Of a stretch of 6,598 nt of DNA, positions 6,141 through 6,598 are shown one piece after another. The stretch is from assembly GCA_007117775.1 (NCBI GenBank), contig SKFX01000244.1:1-6598 (forward strand). Direction: 5' to 3'. Position 1 is the first letter of the stretch. The number at the start of each line of letters is the position of its first letter. The DNA is from Ilumatobacteraceae bacterium. GTDB taxonomy: Bacteria; Actinomycetota; Acidimicrobiia; Acidimicrobiales; Ilumatobacteraceae. The translations under genes and the position numbers were made by a program. Below the pieces are notes generated by a model. That model made no database searches and had not been told where the DNA came from. It worked only from the letters and a program-made list of their open reading frames with translations.

Positions 6141-6144
6141 ATGA
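6121..6144 (+). CDS. Seven-codon mini-ORF (MSARVEP) overlapping the next start
   Basis: ATG at 6121 opens a frame of seven codons whose TGA (6142-6144) overlaps the ATG (6141-6143) of the Cys-Cys protein as ATGA. The mini-ORF start is 6 nt from a possible -10 and so could be leaderless. Ribosomes ending here could restart on the next ATG, which itself has no strong ribosome site. It may only serve coupling and make no functional peptide. It could be chance; the overlap geometry is the only evidence. Confidence 0.3.
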   Translation: MSARVEP

Positions 6145-6434
6145 GCACCGTGACGCGACTGACCCCCGAAGCTCGGGACTGGCTGGAGGGGCGTGCGGTG
6201 ACGCTGTCTGCATCGGTTCGTCACGGATGCTGCGGCGGCCATGCCGACGTGCCGGTCGCCGAGGCGGGCCCACCCGATGATCCGCAGCGATACCGACGCG
6301 ATGTGGTCGACGGCGTCGAGATCTACGTCGATGAACGTCTCAAGGGGGTGTTCGCCGGTCCGGTGACCGTCGCCCTCGACGGGTGGGCCCGGTGGCGGCG
6401 CCTGGTGGTCCTCGACGGTGTGCACGATCGCTGA
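6141..6434 (+). CDS. Small Cys-Cys-motif protein, CC/Se-motif family-like
   Basis: A 97-aa soluble protein with no signal peptide or membrane span. Its clearest mark is HGCCGGH (28-34) with vicinal Cys30-Cys31 flanked by two histidines. After a Pro-rich stretch comes VDGVEIYVDERLKGVF (57-72) and VTVALDGWARWRRLVVLDG (75-93). This layout (N-terminal short helix and strand, Cys-Cys, then a 'VDG..IYV' strand and a closing 'V.I.LDG' strand ending in LVV) resembles what I remember of the CC/Se motif family of small (seleno)proteins. In some members of that family one Cys is selenocysteine. The function of that family is unknown to me. A vicinal dithiol could bind a soft metal or As(III), and the gene sits directly behind acr3, so an arsenic-linked role is an inference. 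The stop codon is also the first three bases of a 13-bp tandem repeat. The gene could be read with the ars operon or alone. Confidence 0.65.
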   Translation: MSTVTRLTPEARDWLEGRAVTLSASVRHGCCGGHADVPVAEAGPPDDPQRYRRDVVDGVEIYVDERLKGVFAGPVTVALDGWARWRRLVVLDGVHDR

Positions 6435-6465
6435 CCGGGATCGGTGACCGGGATCGGTGACCGGG
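6432..6465 (+). repeat. 13-bp tandem repeat, 2.6 copies
   Basis: TGACCGGGATCGG occurs at 6432-6444 and again without change at 6445-6457, followed by TGACCGGG (6458-6465). The first three bases are the stop codon of the Cys-Cys protein. Each unit plus the next T contains ACCG-GGAT-CGGT, a 4-bp mini-hairpin. It may be a slippage product, a weak terminator or a binding array. Confidence 0.8.
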
Positions 6466-6503
6466 CGACGCAGCGATGCCGCGTCGCGTCGATCGTCGTC
6501 GGC

Positions 6504-6516
6504 CACACTGGAACCC
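6504..6516 (+). promoter_or_regulatory. Possible leaderless -10 before the last ORF
   Basis: CACACT (6504-6509) matches TAnnnT except for the first base and is 7 nt upstream of ATG 6517. No Shine-Dalgarno is present apart from a poor GGAA (6510-6513). The geometry matches the nadE and ars starts in this window. Confidence 0.35.
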
Positions 6517-6598
6517 ATGGCCGCCGATCTGCCTCCCCCCGACCCAGGCCGTGGACCCGTCGATGCCCACGACCATGACCGTGACCGTGACCGTGACC
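6517..6598 (+). CDS. N-terminus of an Asp/His/Arg-rich protein, cut by window end
   Basis: ATG at 6517 opens a frame that runs to the end of the window without a stop (27 codons). It starts MAADLPPPDPG and then becomes an alternating charged run, DAHDHDRDRDRD, encoded by near-perfect GACCGT hexamers. The segment is surely disordered. I do not recognise the protein. His/Asp-rich tails of this kind occur at the start of some metal transporters and chaperones, but also in many unrelated proteins, so no function is assigned. The supporting signs for a real gene are the open frame, the leaderless-type spacing and the lack of another gene on this stretch. Confidence 0.45.
   Translation, partial: MAADLPPPDPGRGPVDAHDHDRDRDRD
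6565..6598 (+). repeat. Hexamer repeat GACCGT in coding sequence
   Basis: Starting near 6565 the sequence runs as a six-base period (ACGACC, ATGACC, then GTGACC repeats) to the window end. It codes for alternating Asp and His/Arg. The copy number is unknown because the window stops inside it. Such a repeat is prone to length change. Confidence 0.75.

Noticed and set aside
6228..6233. Possible selenocysteine use in the Cys-Cys protein
   Set aside because: Both positions of the motif are TGC codons and the only in-frame TGA is the terminal stop, so no UGA recoding is needed here.
1..6598. tRNA, rRNA, CRISPR array, insertion sequence or prophage signs
   Set aside because: No cloverleaf, no regularly spaced direct repeats of CRISPR length, no transposase or integrase motifs and no flanking terminal repeats were seen.

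Overview
The window looks like chromosomal DNA from a GC-rich, Gram-positive actinobacterium. The evidence is high-GC codon use, TAnnnT -10 elements placed 6-7 nt before start codons with no Shine-Dalgarno (leaderless starts), an actinobacterial-type class II glutamine synthetase, and hairpins without U-tracts between genes. I lean weakly towards a deep-branching class such as Acidimicrobiia, because a short (about 570 aa) glutamine-dependent NAD synthetase sits beside GSI/GSII genes. The sequence alone cannot settle this.

Left part (1-1420, minus strand): the 5' end of a class I glutamine synthetase gene (GlnA2-like) runs off the window edge. Upstream of it on the same strand is a complete class II glutamine synthetase, glnII. 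They are separated by about 230 nt holding two hairpins, one with a perfect 16-bp stem, and a candidate glnA promoter. A roughly 200-nt divergent spacer (1421-1626) follows, with several inverted repeats.

Centre (1627-3342, plus strand): a complete glutamine-dependent NAD+ synthetase, nadE, probably translated from a leaderless GTG. Two ammonia-assimilating enzymes thus lie next to an enzyme that consumes glutamine amide nitrogen.

Right part (3443-6072, plus strand): an arsenic-resistance operon. It opens with an unusually AT-rich promoter/operator. The order is an ArsR-ArsC fusion (HTH repressor domain joined to a low-molecular-weight-phosphatase-type arsenate reductase domain), a separate three-cysteine ArsC with an N-terminal helical domain, and an ACR3 arsenite efflux permease. 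Arsenate would be reduced to arsenite in the cytoplasm and exported, with the fusion protein both regulating and possibly catalysing. The repressor domain has no cysteine at all, so how it senses arsenite is not obvious. This is the most interesting protein in the window.

Right edge (6121-6598): a 97-aa protein with a vicinal Cys-Cys motif (HGCCGGH), resembling the CC/Se-motif small (seleno)protein family. A seven-codon mini-ORF whose stop overlaps the protein's ATG precedes it. Then come 13-bp tandem repeats and the first 27 codons of an Asp/His/Arg-rich protein that continues past the end.
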